Shown here in pieces: positions 10,768 to 21,560 of a stretch of DNA of 27,997 nucleotides. Position numbers and translations under genes: made by a program. This DNA comes from Stagonosporopsis chrysanthemi (taxonomy: Eukaryota; Ascomycota; Dothideomycetes; Pleosporales; Didymellaceae), in assembly GCA_022560025.1 (NCBI GenBank), contig JAFISE010000295.1:1-27997 (forward strand), written 5' to 3'. Every line of letters starts with the position of its first letter. Position 1 is the first letter of the stretch. The notes beneath the pieces are model-generated. The model worked only from the letters and a program-made list of their open reading frames with translations. It made no database searches and had not been told where the DNA came from.

Positions 10768-11639
10768 CTAGATCGAAGCCTTCAACTCTTTGAATGCATC
10801 TGCGCGCGAGCCCAAGAAGCGCTCCTCCGCCGTCTTCCAGTTGATGACGTTCCAAATGTTTTGCACGTAGGCAGCTTTACCGTTGAGATACTGTTATCAG
10901 TCAGCATTACCGTCGCCAATCCAGGGCCAATACTTACCTGAAGGTAGTACGCATGCTCCCACATATCGACGCCGAAGATGGGAACCTCGCCCTTTCCAAC
11001 TACCGGATCCTGATCCTTAGTCGTAACGATAGCAAGCCTCTGCTCCTTCCCTGTCTCAACCTTGATTAGCCATCCCCACCCACTGCCTTGTATACCGAGC
11101 AACGCGGCATTGAACGCCTCTTTGAACTTTGCCTCATCGCCCCACACGGCCTTGATTTGTTTCACCAACTCAGGCGCAGCGGTGCTCTTAGCCTCAGGTG
11201 AGTTTGCCGGCGCAAGGTTCTGCCAGAAGAGGGAGTGGTTGATGTGGCCGCCGCCATGGAACTTGATACCCTGCTGGATCGAGACCTGGGATGTAATGTC
11301 CGAGGTATGCACAGCTTCAGCTTGGGTCTTCAGGAGGCCGTTGAGGTTTGTGATGTAGGTCTGGTGGTGCTTGCTGTGGTGCAGCTCCATGATCTGGGCG
11401 GAGATGTGGGGTTCCAACGCCTCGGATTGTCAGTACATGCTTATAGGTGCGAACTCTTGACTGAACATGATGAACAACTAGTTGTGACTTACGTCGTACG
11501 CGTACGGCAGCGGCGGCAGTGTATACTGTGGTGCAGACATCTCTCCGAATTCGAATGGCTGTTGTTCCAGAGCAAATGAGGTGGTTGCAGAGGAAAGGAG
11601 GCAGCCCAACAAGACTGACACAGCTAAAGTGCCCCGCAT
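10768..11639 (-). CDS. Mn-superoxide dismutase with N-terminal signal peptide (secreted)
   Basis: Converts superoxide to peroxide and oxygen at one manganese ion. Exons are 11639-11493, 11420-10938 and 10890-10768 (introns 72 and 47 nt, in frame), giving 250 residues. Metal ligands by family alignment are His63 (ELHHSKHH), His111 (GGGHINHS), Asp201 and His205 (DMWEHAYYLQ). Gln160 before GSGWGW is the Mn-type second-shell Gln. The core start is MSAPQYTL at residue 34 (ATG at 11540), but the frame stays open upstream to an ATG at 11639. That extension begins MRGT, has a Leu/Val-rich core and a likely cleavage site near SFA|LEQ, a classical signal peptide and not a mitochondrial presequence (no Arg-rich amphipathic stretch). 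I therefore take the upstream start, with cell surface or extracellular location as inference. With the inner start it would be a cytosolic Mn-SOD of 217 residues. No ER-retention signal is present. Confidence 0.9.
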
Positions 11640-12350
11640 GGTTGCCGGGTGACGTGCTGGTAGGCAGCTGGGAGCGACAACAGGGTCCTCGTGGTGCTGG
11701 TCGACTAATCGGGTATAGTGAATTTAATCTGCTCAATTGAACGCGTTGTTGCGCGGTTACAATGCTGCCCACTAATATACTCAAATGGTTCGCAATGCAA
11801 TAAGCAAGGCGAAGCTTATCTTGGGATTATCACAGCTCTTGCACGATTTTACAGCTCGACTGTTTGGACACAGACTTAGGTCGCCAAGAACTGGGTCTGT
11901 GTTAGCAAGGCCTCTGGGAACGACGACAATGCCTCAAAAGAGCAAGCGTCATTTAGCAAGAAGAAAACCAGAGACGAAGTCACATACTTGATAAGTAGGG
12001 GTCTGTTTTTGTCGTTGATGATAGGATGAGCTGTAAATGAGTTGAAGATAGAGATACAACGTGGCGTCAAGGGAAGTCACGGCCCGCGATCTTCCAGCCG
12101 AATCACGCAAGACTACATTGCTTACATGAGGTCTTAGCAATACTAACAACAGCACAGATCTGATCAAGAACAAGGTCGCCATACATTGATCAGCGTACAT
12201 CGCTCTAACACAACGTATATTCAGATTAATTAATTATAGGGTTCAATTGATGCAGCATGCACAGATGTCTTTCACTGCCAAGGCTCCTCTGGTGTGTCTG
12301 TCCCTACCGCGGCACTTATATTACACCATGGTTTGGGGGGCGGACTTCTA
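11640..12350. other. Intergenic, SOD promoter side
   Basis: About 710 bases between the SOD start and the end of the next minus-strand gene. It should contain the SOD promoter and the 3' flank of the mitochondrial protein gene. Short open frames on both strands show no family features. I see no RNA gene or repeat. Confidence 0.5.
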
Positions 12351-13635
12351 TTACCTAGGGCCTCTCGCGGTCTGCCTCTTAACCCTTGCCTCCTCGAACT
12401 GCCTGACCGGCCTCCTCAACACCACCGGAGTCTGAACAGCTGGCCTCCTAATTGCGCCTCTTGGCCCAGTCAAGGCCATTGAATCGTGCCTACCCACCCG
12501 GTTCGTCTGTCCCTTGATCCGCATGGCAACCTCCTCCCACACACCCGGCACACCCGTCTTCGCTGTGAACATCTTGCCCTCTTTGACAAAGAACTTGAAC
12601 CGCGGCTCGGCGATGACTTCTAGCATGCGCTTCCAGACACCCTTCGCGCGCTGTCTCTGCGCCCACTCCTCTGACTTGGGGATCTCGAGATTCGCCAGGC
12701 GGAACTTCATGGGCGGCAGGGCGCGCAACTCGTGAAGGAAGGCGGTAGTGTTCTTGCGAAAGGGAAAGATGCGCAGTGTCACGAACTCAAGCTTTGTGTT
12801 TGCTGTGGCGCTAGCATTGGCCGGGTTGTTCAGGTTGCGTGCGAAGTTCAAGAGGTTGTGGCGTGAGCGGCGGGCGTGTTCAGGGATTTGAAGGAACACT
12901 TGATGCACGAAGGGGGCAGTTACGTAGGCCATAGTCAGGGTCGGTATTGTGCCGAGAACGCCGACTAGTTTCTGTTAGTTTGCTGAAGTTGAACGCTGGG
13001 AATTGTTGTTGATGATGACAAAGTGACGATGAGTATTGCTCGAGCAATCGAAGACGCTTTGATGAAGAACGAGGGAGAGAGCTGGTTACCGCGGATGAAG
13101 ATCGGAGGAGGAACATGACTGCGGGGGTAGAGACAAGATGGATCAGACGTAGTAGATATTGACAGTCAAGCAAAGATGACTAGATGAACACGTTGAGAAT
13201 GAGCATAAGGACTTCTCTTACCTAGTACAGCCTGAGCCTTTCTTAGGTTTGGATCAGGCTGATTCTCATTGTTCCACAACGGCGGTACAGCAAAGACGAG
13301 GGTTGTGCCAAACTGCAGCAGGGCCATGGCTTTCCAAAAGGACACCCAGGTCGTGCGCGTATCGCCAGCATCATAGATTAATAATCTCGATTTGTACACT
13401 GGATTGTGTCAGCTACAAGGTTCAACTGTTCGAACAATCATTTGAACGTTGACGTACTACGCTCCTTTTCGGTCTTCTTCACAGCTGCACGCAACGCAGG
13501 TGATGTCGAAAATTTCCGCTGACAGCTTCTGCAGATGAACTGCGCGATCCTCAGCTTGGGGACCTGCTGCACGCTTCGCGCCCATGGCGCAGAGTCCCCG
13601 AGAGCAGCCGCTAATGTGAAAAATCGTGGTTGCAT
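12351..13635 (-). CDS. Mitochondrial membrane protein, possibly TMEM70/TMEM186-like
   Basis: Exons 13635-13458, 13398-13222 and 12964-12351 (introns 59 and 257 nt, in frame) give 322 residues. The N-terminus is rich in Arg, Ala and Ser without acidic residues apart from one Asp, and ends in a QRKFSTSPALR motif, as in fungal mitochondrial presequences. Then come a YKSRLLIYDAGDTRTTW segment, a first membrane helix (MALLQFGTTLVFAVP) and a second around GVLGTIPTLTMAYVTAPFV. A soluble part follows with an LEFVTLRIFPFRKNTTAF strand. Order and spacing recall the TMEM70/TMEM186/TMEM223 inner-membrane group, which helps assemble respiratory complexes in animals; that link is my inference. It starts 238 bp from the divergent QPCT gene. 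Confidence 0.7.
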
Positions 13636-13873
13636 TGCAATTGATGTTTGATGAAATGTGAGCCGGGCACCACGTGAAGGATGCCACTCTCGGCTAGGAT
13701 TGCCCCTGCGGCGCGCTGTCACATGACAATCGCGGACCCTGAGATGTGACCACGATTCAGTCAACTGAGATGCTAATGCTCTTGGCTCACGATAATGTTC
13801 ATGCTTTCTGATTGAGTTGGATTTCGCGCTTCATTCTTCTGGGTGTAGAGTTTGATGTGAGGCGACTGCCATC
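13636..13873. promoter_or_regulatory. Shared divergent promoter with CACGTG box
   Basis: The 238 bases between two head-to-head start codons must carry both promoters. An E-box-type palindrome CACGTG lies at 13671-13676, 36 bases upstream of the minus-strand start. No TATA box is obvious. Whether the two genes are co-regulated cannot be seen. Confidence 0.5.
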
Positions 13874-15085
13874 ATGTTGTTTGCTTCTGCGCTGCTGTCG
13901 CTTGTTTCGTTCGTCTCCTTTGGCTGTGCCTACCATGATCTCAGCGATGATACCCTTAAGAGCCTCCCCGGCCCGGGCGATGACTTCGACATTAAGACCG
14001 GAGCGCTACTGGCACCGATTCTGCGGACGCGAGTGTCAGGGACGGAGGGCAATGCGGCTGTGCGACAGCACTTCATCGACTTTTTTAAGACGAACCTTCC
14101 GGAATGGCGCATTGAGCTGCACAACTCGACCTCGACCACGCCCTTGAGCCAGGGAAAGCAGGTGCCTTTTGTCAACCTCATCGCGACCCGGGACCCGCCT
14201 GGTGCTAGCGAAGGTGATGTCTCGCGCCTCGCATTGGTCGCCCACTATGACAGCAAGCTCACGCCAAAGGGATTCATCGGCGCAACGGACAGCGCCGCCC
14301 CATGCGCCATGTTGCTGCACGCTGCACGCACTCTAGACGCCGCGCTGACGAAGAAGTGGGCGGCTGCAACAGACAATCTCGACGCAGAGCACAAGGGCGT
14401 GCAGATCCTGCTGCTGGACGGCGAGGAAGCTTTCCATAGCTGGACCGACACGGACAGCCTCTACGGCGCACGGTAGGACCACACTGCCGTTTCGTGGTAG
14501 ATGCCTTACTAACACACTAATAGTGCTCTGGCCGAGGACTGGGAGGCGTCCTTCCACACAGCCGCCTCGACGTACCGCACGCCTCTCGACTCGATGGAGC
14601 TCTTCGTCCTGCTCGACCTGCTCGGCTCGGCCGGTCCCCTAGTACCCTCGTACTTCAAGACAACACACTGGGCGTACAAGCACATGGCGAGTGTCGAAAA
14701 TCGCCTACGTAAGCTGAAGCTGATGCGCTCTTCGCCCAACCACCCTGAGCGCGTTGCCAAACGACAGAACAAGAAGCCTCGCGCTGAGCCGCACTTCCTG
14801 TATGAAGAGAACAAAGCCGATAGTTCTTTCATCGGTGGCTTTGTACAAGATGACCATGTTCCTTTCATGGCCCGTGGCGTGGAGATTCTTCACATCATCC
14901 CATCGCCGTTCCCTAGGGTGTGGCACGAGATCACAGACGACGGAGAGCATTTGCACATGGAAACGGTAGAGGATTGGACCAAGATAGTCACTGCATTCGC
15001 AGCGGAGTGGATGGAATTGGAGGGCTTTTTTGATTTCAAGGCAGAGAAGCGGCGGGACTCGGTAGCGGAGAAGTCTGAGTTGTAA
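13874..15085 (+). CDS. Glutaminyl-peptide cyclotransferase, M28-type
   Basis: Converts N-terminal Gln (or Glu) of peptides to pyroglutamate, typically in the secretory pathway. Exons 13874-14472 and 14524-15085 (51-nt intron, CG|T junction) give 386 residues, usual for the family. Residues 1-19 are a signal peptide. Zinc ligands matching human QC are Asp139 (GATDSAAPCAM), Glu185 (LLLDGEEAF) and His334 (PSPFPRVWHE). The catalytic acid would be Glu184, and the DDH motif at 309-311 matches the Asp of the proton relay. The HYDSK strand (124-128) is also typical. The C-terminus ends KSEL, not a classical HDEL/KDEL, though it could act weakly as an ER-retention signal. It is divergent to the mitochondrial protein gene. 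Confidence 0.92.
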
Positions 15086-15496
15086 GTAGCTTTTATCAAT
15101 CAAGCTGGTTTCGAGTTGACACCGTACAGTAAGATACCCTGATGTACGATTTTTACGACATACATACATGATTTGGCCATGATGATATTGCTTTTCTGGA
15201 GATGAGCCTTTCACGCGCCTTCCGACTGACGAACAGTGTCATCAAAGACAGCACAAAAAGGATTTTCCGACGAGACAGCACTCTTTATAGAGAACCGAGC
15301 CTGTGTCTCGAATCGTGTATTGAGACAAAGAATTTAGTGATTTAAGAAATCTACCTTCACTAGGAACATGATAAGAATTCGGTACTCACGCAACACTAGC
15401 GACACACAGGCCTCCAACTTGCGCGCTGGACATCCCAAGCTCGGCGTATTCAATTAATTGAACTGCAAATACTGACGAAATATCCATCAAGCTACC
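15086..15496. other. Intergenic, promoter of the 787-residue gene
   Basis: About 410 bases between two plus-strand genes. It presumably holds the QPCT terminator region and the promoter of the next gene. No clear motif was found. Confidence 0.45.
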
Positions 15497-17860
15497 ATGA
15501 CATCGCGACGAGGCATCAAGCATGCCGTGAAGGACGCAGACCTAACCCACACCAAATACGACGATTACACTCGCGAACAGCTTCTCCTAGCAGTCAAAGA
15601 AGCTGGCTGCTACGTCAAGGACGACAAAAAAAGTGTCATGGCTAGAAAGCTGGTTGAATATGATCAAAACGTGATGATGAACACGATGCGAGCTGTACAA
15701 GAGCGAAAAGAGAAGGAAGAACAACAGCAGAAACAGGCCATGGACGCAGCGAAAGCGATACAAACTCGACGCAGATCCAGGGCAAAGCGTAACAAGTATA
15801 GACAGGAGCGGAGAGAGCATGATGAAGACGTCAGCTCCGATTCTGACGACACTGAAGACTTTGAAGAATGCGACAGAATAGATGCGCACAAGCTAACAGT
15901 AACAGGCGGGGAGGCCCTCAGCGATGAGTCGTGGGAAGACACAGAGTCAGAGTTGTCCACGCGCTCCGTAAATCCCCGTATCGCACCCAGCTGCAAGCTG
16001 CGCTTGTTCGAATGGCCCTACACCACCATGCCATCACCTCACCCACCCAAAGATCCCCGTTTCGAATGCTTCCCCACAGCAGTCCCCTATACCCCCTTGA
16101 AACTGCTCACCACTCACACAAACGAGAAGATTATACTTCCGGGCACGAAGTATCCGGCAGGTGTGGCCCCAGACTTCGTCCCCATCCTTGACCCTCTGAC
16201 CCGATTCGCCGCTCGCCAGGGCCACACCACCGGTCTCCTCGCTCACGCCATAATCGAACGCGCAACGTCATGGGCAGCCCGCACCATTGTCTCTAGCTGG
16301 AATGGCCGCATGTACTTTTCCCTCCCTCTAAACGACCTCAAAAACACTTCGCTCGATGGCGTATACTACAAATGGAGTGTCGATAACGCAGTTTTGCTGC
16401 AGCCTACTCCATGCATTACGGATGTCAAGCAAGACCGGCAGCAGAGAGTAGCTCGGCGCTTGAATCTCAAGCGAAAGAGGACGGCTGATGTCTATGAGGC
16501 GAGTAGATGGCGGCCGCTGGCTTTGGCGTATATGCCTGCATATATGGACTGGGAGGCTGATCTGAACTGTGAAGGATTAGAGGAGGAGAGGACGCTGGAA
16601 AAGCTGTTTTTCGTTCGTTTCCAGGGGTGCGACCTGCCGCATTACTATTTCTGGGTTCGGGAGGGAGGATGGACCGACCCTACGATTCCAGATCCTTCAT
16701 GGAGTCCGGAGGTGCAGAAACAAGAGGGCAATGACGAGATGATGGTTGATGCACTGCCGACGAGAATTCGGGTCAGGAAACTCACCGCGCTGCCTGAGGA
16801 CAGCGATGGCTTTCTTCATGCAGGGCATCAAGGATCGCCTCTCTCGTCCATTGAGCAAGACCTACGCACACACGGTCTGTGTACCACCTTTACTCAAACT
16901 CGCCATCTTGTCCTCTCTACCGGCAAGGGGAACGCTTGGACCGCGTTCATAGACCGACTCCCCGTTCTGTTCCCAAGCGGCGTGCTCCCTATCGTTCCAC
17001 TACCCAAAGGCGAGGTAGGGCCTTGTCTAGCGGAGAAGATTGTCGCTCTGCTGGATGGACGGGATGTGCTGCCTTTCAGCGGAGAGGAAAGCTGGACGCG
17101 CGACGATGATAAATATTGGGACGTCGTCTCGCCCAGCTCGACTGAGGCTGGAGACGATATTTCAAGCAGGGAAAAGCTATCGTCCAACGCAAGCAGCGCA
17201 GCACTTCTGCATTCACATATATTCCTGTCTCTACTTTCGAGCCAGAATGGTAGTGGAATTGACCAAGCACTCTTCCGCCGCGCCTCTATAGACCTCTACT
17301 CCGACCCTCGTCCGCAGCCTAAAGACCTACGCATCCTCTCCTGGCTAGACGGTATACCCTCCACATTTCCCCTTCGCTCGCCATATCTTCTCCACTTTCC
17401 CTCGCCAACCCTCCTCAGCACGTCTGAGACATCCCCAGAAGATCCAGCCATCAAGCCACCGCGCCGTCTCGACCCTGCGCGAGTGCAACGCTTCGGGCTT
17501 GTCTCAGCTTCTTACCTCAGCGCCGTCAGTCTCACAGCCAGCGCTGCTGACACAACCACAGTCGCAGGTGGTAGCACAGCTACGGCGGAAACGTGTCCGT
17601 TCTGCAGCATGGCCTGGTCTTGCTCATCCCCTTCTGGTAATAACGGGCAATGTGTGACGGACAGTGAGAAGGCAAGACACATTCTCTCGCATTCTGCGCG
17701 GTCGCTTGTCGGGGCTGCAACGCCGATGGTGCAGCGGGTTCTTGCTCGGGGATTTGGAGCAGGAAGGAGGAGGAGTGAGCTGGGTGTTAGGACGTTGAAG
17801 GGGTACTCTAACATCGGTCGAGGAGGAGGTAGGGAGAAGAGGAGAAAGGTTGATAGCTGA
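15497..17860 (+). CDS. 787-residue nuclear-type orphan with SAP-like and zinc-finger-like ends
   Basis: A single uninterrupted exon. I do not recognise a named family. From the N-terminus: residues about 20-56 (YDDYTREQLLLAVKEAG, then a basic helix) resemble a SAP DNA-binding helix-turn-helix. Residues 65-105 are a charged, Gln-rich predicted coiled coil with a basic cluster (RRRSRAKRNK, 91-100). Residues 108-155 are acidic and serine-rich. A long folded middle follows (LRLFEWPY at 168, SWNGRMYFSLPL, YYFWVREGGW). Near the end CPFC (700-703) is followed by HILSH (His728, His732), a C-x2-C-x24-H-x3-H pattern that could bind zinc. The tail is Gly/Arg-rich and ends in a KRRK nuclear-localisation-type cluster. 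This suggests a nuclear DNA- or chromatin-associated protein; function is inference only. Confidence 0.82.
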   Translation: MTSRRGIKHAVKDADLTHTKYDDYTREQLLLAVKEAGCYVKDDKKSVMARKLVEYDQNVMMNTMRAVQERKEKEEQQQKQAMDAAKAIQTRRRSRAKRNKYRQERREHDEDVSSDSDDTEDFEECDRIDAHKLTVTGGEALSDESWEDTESELSTRSVNPRIAPSCKLRLFEWPYTTMPSPHPPKDPRFECFPTAVPYTPLKLLTTHTNEKIILPGTKYPAGVAPDFVPILDPLTRFAARQGHTTGLLAHAIIERATSWAARTIVSSWNGRMYFSLPLNDLKNTSLDGVYYKWSVDNAVLLQPTPCITDVKQDRQQRVARRLNLKRKRTADVYEASRWRPLALAYMPAYMDWEADLNCEGLEEERTLEKLFFVRFQGCDLPHYYFWVREGGWTDPTIPDPSWSPEVQKQEGNDEMMVDALPTRIRVRKLTALPEDSDGFLHAGHQGSPLSSIEQDLRTHGLCTTFTQTRHLVLSTGKGNAWTAFIDRLPVLFPSGVLPIVPLPKGEVGPCLAEKIVALLDGRDVLPFSGEESWTRDDDKYWDVVSPSSTEAGDDISSREKLSSNASSAALLHSHIFLSLLSSQNGSGIDQALFRRASIDLYSDPRPQPKDLRILSWLDGIPSTFPLRSPYLLHFPSPTLLSTSETSPEDPAIKPPRRLDPARVQRFGLVSASYLSAVSLTASAADTTTVAGGSTATAETCPFCSMAWSCSSPSGNNGQCVTDSEKARHILSHSARSLVGAATPMVQRVLARGFGAGRRRSELGVRTLKGYSNIGRGGGREKRRKVDS

Positions 17861-18617
17861 GATGTCAGATCTTATAGGTGAACTACGTAAGATGGGTGCT
17901 GTTCGATCTTGCTGCCCAGCAATAAACTTGTAAATGTCTGCATCATCCTCTTGTGGGTCCTGAGCGAAATGGAACAGGAAAGTAGCCCCCAACGTAGGTC
18001 TCTATAATCCAAGAAATAGATTTTCGCCGCAGCACGAAACTACCTAGATCTTTCTGCGCCTGTAAACACGCTGGATTCGTACAACACTCTTTTGCTAGTA
18101 ATCGAGATATTGCTGACCTTAAAATTGTAGCTATAGAAACGCGCCAGTACCTGAAAAATGTAATGAAGCAGGTTTCTGGAACGACAAAGCGGCATCTTCA
18201 ATCTTCAGTCGTTAGTGACACGATCGTGTAAGTGCTCACACGTATCAGTGCTGGTTTCAGATGGTCGAGCAGTGCTCTAAGACCACTTTGACCTTTTGTA
18301 ACATTCATGTAATAAGCCATATTTCTGATGTTTGCATCCAAGCATTTTAGACGGCCCATCATGACATCTTGTTGCAGTGCTCAGTAATTCCACCCAAGTC
18401 AAACACAAGGATTGCTCTAGCTATGTGGCCTATATCTCGATGGCCTTGCTTTTCTCCTTCTCAGCAACAGCAGAGGTTGTGAGACGCCCTTCCGTTAGGT
18501 GTTAACTGTTCCGTATGCCAAGGATACAAAGTTCCCGTCGCCTGCTTCTAGAAGCCCGCTCAACTTATAAAAGGGACATGGCATCCTCTACGCACCTACA
18601 AACCTTATATGATTACG
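17861..18617. other. Intergenic between converging genes
   Basis: About 760 bases between the end of the orphan gene and the end of the hydrolase pseudogene. I see no coding frame, RNA gene or repeat. Confidence 0.5.
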
Positions 18618-19543
18618 CTAACCAAACGCCAAGTCCGTCTCAACACTATCAGCAATCTTCAGAAAGCTAAGAATCTCCGCATTAACCCTCTTCCACTGAT
18701 CCCTAAATACCCAATGCCCTGCCTTCGGCACAGTAACAAGCCGGAGTCCGTACTCAAACCAGCCCTGCAACCCATCAATCGTCTTCGGGCTGAAGTACTC
18801 ATCCTCCTGGCCCCAGACCAGCATCGCAGGGACGCGCTGAGTCCAATTTCCTTTGTGATATTGAGCGCAGCGGTGAGATTCTGCCCGTACGGAGGCGCAG
18901 GATAGTTGTTCCTGTAGAAGTTCAGCATGCCAAAGATGGGCGAGCGATCAAGGTATTCCGCGATTTTACTGCGGTACGAGGGGTCGCGAATGTTCGCGAC
19001 GATGGTGGAGATGTTCTTCGGCTGGCCGGGGGTGTAGCTGTAGTATGGGATCGTGTAGCGTGCGTACTCCTGTGCTTCGGCGTCATAGGATAGCAGCGGC
19101 ATGAAGGTTGGGAAGATTGGTGCGTTCATGACGATCAATGCGCGAACTCGGGAGGAGAAGGCACGTGTGAAGCCTTGTACTAGGGCGCCGCCGAAGTCGT
19201 GGCCGATTAGGACCACGTTGGTGACGTTTTCTTGGTTGAGGATGGCGAGCATGTCGGTCGCGTAGACTGTTGCGGTGTAGTTGGCTACATCTGGTGGGAT
19301 GTCGCTTGGGGGGAAGCCGCGGAGAGTAGGAGTGAGGATGTTGTAGTGGCGAGAGAATGCTGGGATCTGGTAGTCGTCCCAGGTCGTTTCCTCACCGGCG
19401 AAGCCGTGTTGAAAGAGCAAATACAGTGCGGCTGGATTACGATGGGCGTATTTTCGGTAGTGGATCGTGACACCAGTGTTGTTGACATATTTCTGCTCAC
19501 CAAAGTTGTCGGAAGTAGTTTTAGCGAAGATTCGTAGAGTCAC
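18618..19543 (-). pseudogene. Alpha/beta hydrolase (epoxide hydrolase-like), frameshifted
   Basis: An alpha/beta-hydrolase of the epoxide hydrolase/haloalkane dehalogenase type. Numbering from 19543, the reading shows FQHGFAG (oxyanion-hole region, about 44-50), the nucleophile elbow IGHDFGG with Asp116, and a normal cap region up to ALNITKE. At 18838-18852 the frame is lost. The continuation, TQRVPAMLVWGQEDEYFSP and then KAGHWVF with the catalytic His, lies in another frame and runs to a stop at 18618. One missing base explains this; no intron can be fitted. The 5' end is also unclear: no ATG starts the frame, and an upstream stretch near 19600-19630 ending in GTAAGTAG looks like a first exon whose start has been lost (ATG TGA or GTG AAA). 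I call it a pseudogene; a sequencing error at the shift is the alternative. Confidence 0.72.
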
Positions 19544-21560
19544 AGGGGTTTGTTATGATCAGCGCAATCTTGGGGCCTATGGCATAGCACATCTACTTAC
19601 GCAAAGGTAGGAAAAACAGCTTTCACATCTTGATCAATCAGACAACACACTTTGAACCACGCGCTGATGAGTTCGTAGTACGTATTACCATCGGACCTGA
19701 TGGTTATTATATTGACTGAGCTAGTTTTTTGTCGGTGGCAGCTTGCTAATCAGACGCAAAGATAGATTATTGTAAAGATTTGAACGAAGCTGTCGGTTTT
19801 ACCCATGGCTAGGATACACGATTGTTCAGCAAAGTAAAGACTGATGACCAAATCATTGCCTATCTAGGAAGCGAAGGCAGTGCACTGATTGAACTGTGAG
19901 TGATCCTTCACGCAATTTTAATAGATGCCAGTATGATTATTGTAAACCCTGGTCTAAGCGGAGCAATGAAGAACCGGTCCATGAATTCCGCGAGACCAGC
20001 GATTGCTCTGTAATTGAGGAGAGATCACTAATCAGCCCGCTGCCGAAAACATGCACACAGCGCTGGTCGAGGGAGTTCATTTGTACAAATCAAGCCGAAA
20101 GGTGCTTACAGAGCAGACATCAGAGCTTTAAAGGCACAATGATGATTAGAAGCTCACGATGAGATCTCTATATTCGAGAGGTGGTGTCGCTGATCAAACG
20201 CAATACCGACCAACAACCTCCAGTGGCAGATATCATCGGCAACATCGTGACCAGCGGATCCACCTTCGTCCTACACCAACTTGGCCAGGAGTGCATTACC
20301 GATTATTAGAAGTGGTTTGATCGTCGTGCCGGAAAGTGGCCAACCATTTTCTGTTAACATCGCTCACATTAGGGCCATAGTACGCCAGTGTCGTAGTTGC
20401 CAAGGGACACTCTCGGACTCAATTACGACTTGCATAAACTTGAACAGTGACATGGGCAACTTGTGAGAAGTATCTACTGTCAGCTGTCTGCTGTTGATAT
20501 TGTAAGACGTGCCAATCTCTGAAATCCCATACCATATGAGCAGACAGCCCAGCATGTATTCGGTGAGTATGCTAAGTAAGCAAATTGCATCGTCGTGAGG
20601 AAAGACAGAGGTTAAAAACCGACCATCCGTGAGTGGATTATCTTTGTTCTACCAGAACGGAAGTCGACTTGAACAATTTTGGATGATCTTCAATGAACAG
20701 CTGGGTCGGAGAGTCGGCATTAGGCTGCTTAAGGTATGCTCGCGGAACTGTAAGCACTGGTCAAACGATACCTAGTTGCAAGGGTCGAGGAAAAAAGTCT
20801 CGCCATCTGGGCAATTTGATGGCACCTTTCTTTACGATAGCTTTGGCCGATGCAGATCTGGTCGATCTATATTCGAGTAGTAGCCCAAATGTCTATAGAG
20901 ATGCGAGCAGTAGAAAGAGAGTCGTGGAGGTTTAAGCGTATGCCAGAAAGATAAGTTTCTTCACCGTCGCGAATGACAACATCGTGGAGCACGTCGTCTG
21001 CGCCCCAGGCGTAAGGGCATTGAATGGCTTTTCGTGTTTAAGACTGGTGTGTCAGATTGATAGCGTGATGGGCTGATCGTCTCGATTTCTACTTTAGGCA
21101 AAGCAGACGGATCTGGCTCGAGCTGGTGTCTACACAGTGGTATCTGTATCTCTGCATCATTGCGTCGAGGTGCAAAATATGAGGCTGTTAGCAACATTTC
21201 AGGCTGTCAAAGTCTGACTACACGGTACGTGAGGGGCACAAGGCTACTGCACTGGTAAGCACGCATCGACAGTGAAAGCCCTGTGTCTCGTCTGCAGGAA
21301 CAGCCTCCACACCACCTTGAACGTCTGAAGGAACAGCAATGGGAACAGCATCTTTGACGTTGGTGGCGTTCTAAAGCTGTCCGGTGAGCTATGAGCAAAA
21401 GAAGAGAGTCTGTGACTGTCGTAGCAGTGGCTTCGAGGTGCGACGCAGGCGTGAACGGCTGCCTCGGCTGCACCTGCCTCGTCAAGTCGCTCCACAGAAA
21501 AGTTCAAGCTCTCGTCACTGCGACCTCCCAGCGTCTTCAGCAGCGCCAACACCCACCGCC
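19544..21560. other. Two kilobases without a confident gene
   Basis: No recognisable gene. The first 150 bases may include the lost 5' exon of the hydrolase pseudogene. A plus-strand run of 48 open codons at 20163-20306 (DLYIREVVSLIK to ECITDY) reads like genuine protein but has no start codon, so it may be a gene remnant. The 80-codon frame at 20693-20935 has no family features. The frame of jip5 is open upstream from 21384 but this is leader sequence. Confidence 0.45.

Noticed and set aside
11317..11784. 155-codon minus-strand frame over the SOD 5' end
   Set aside because: It is a shadow frame of the SOD gene; the metal-ligand frame is different and explains the region.
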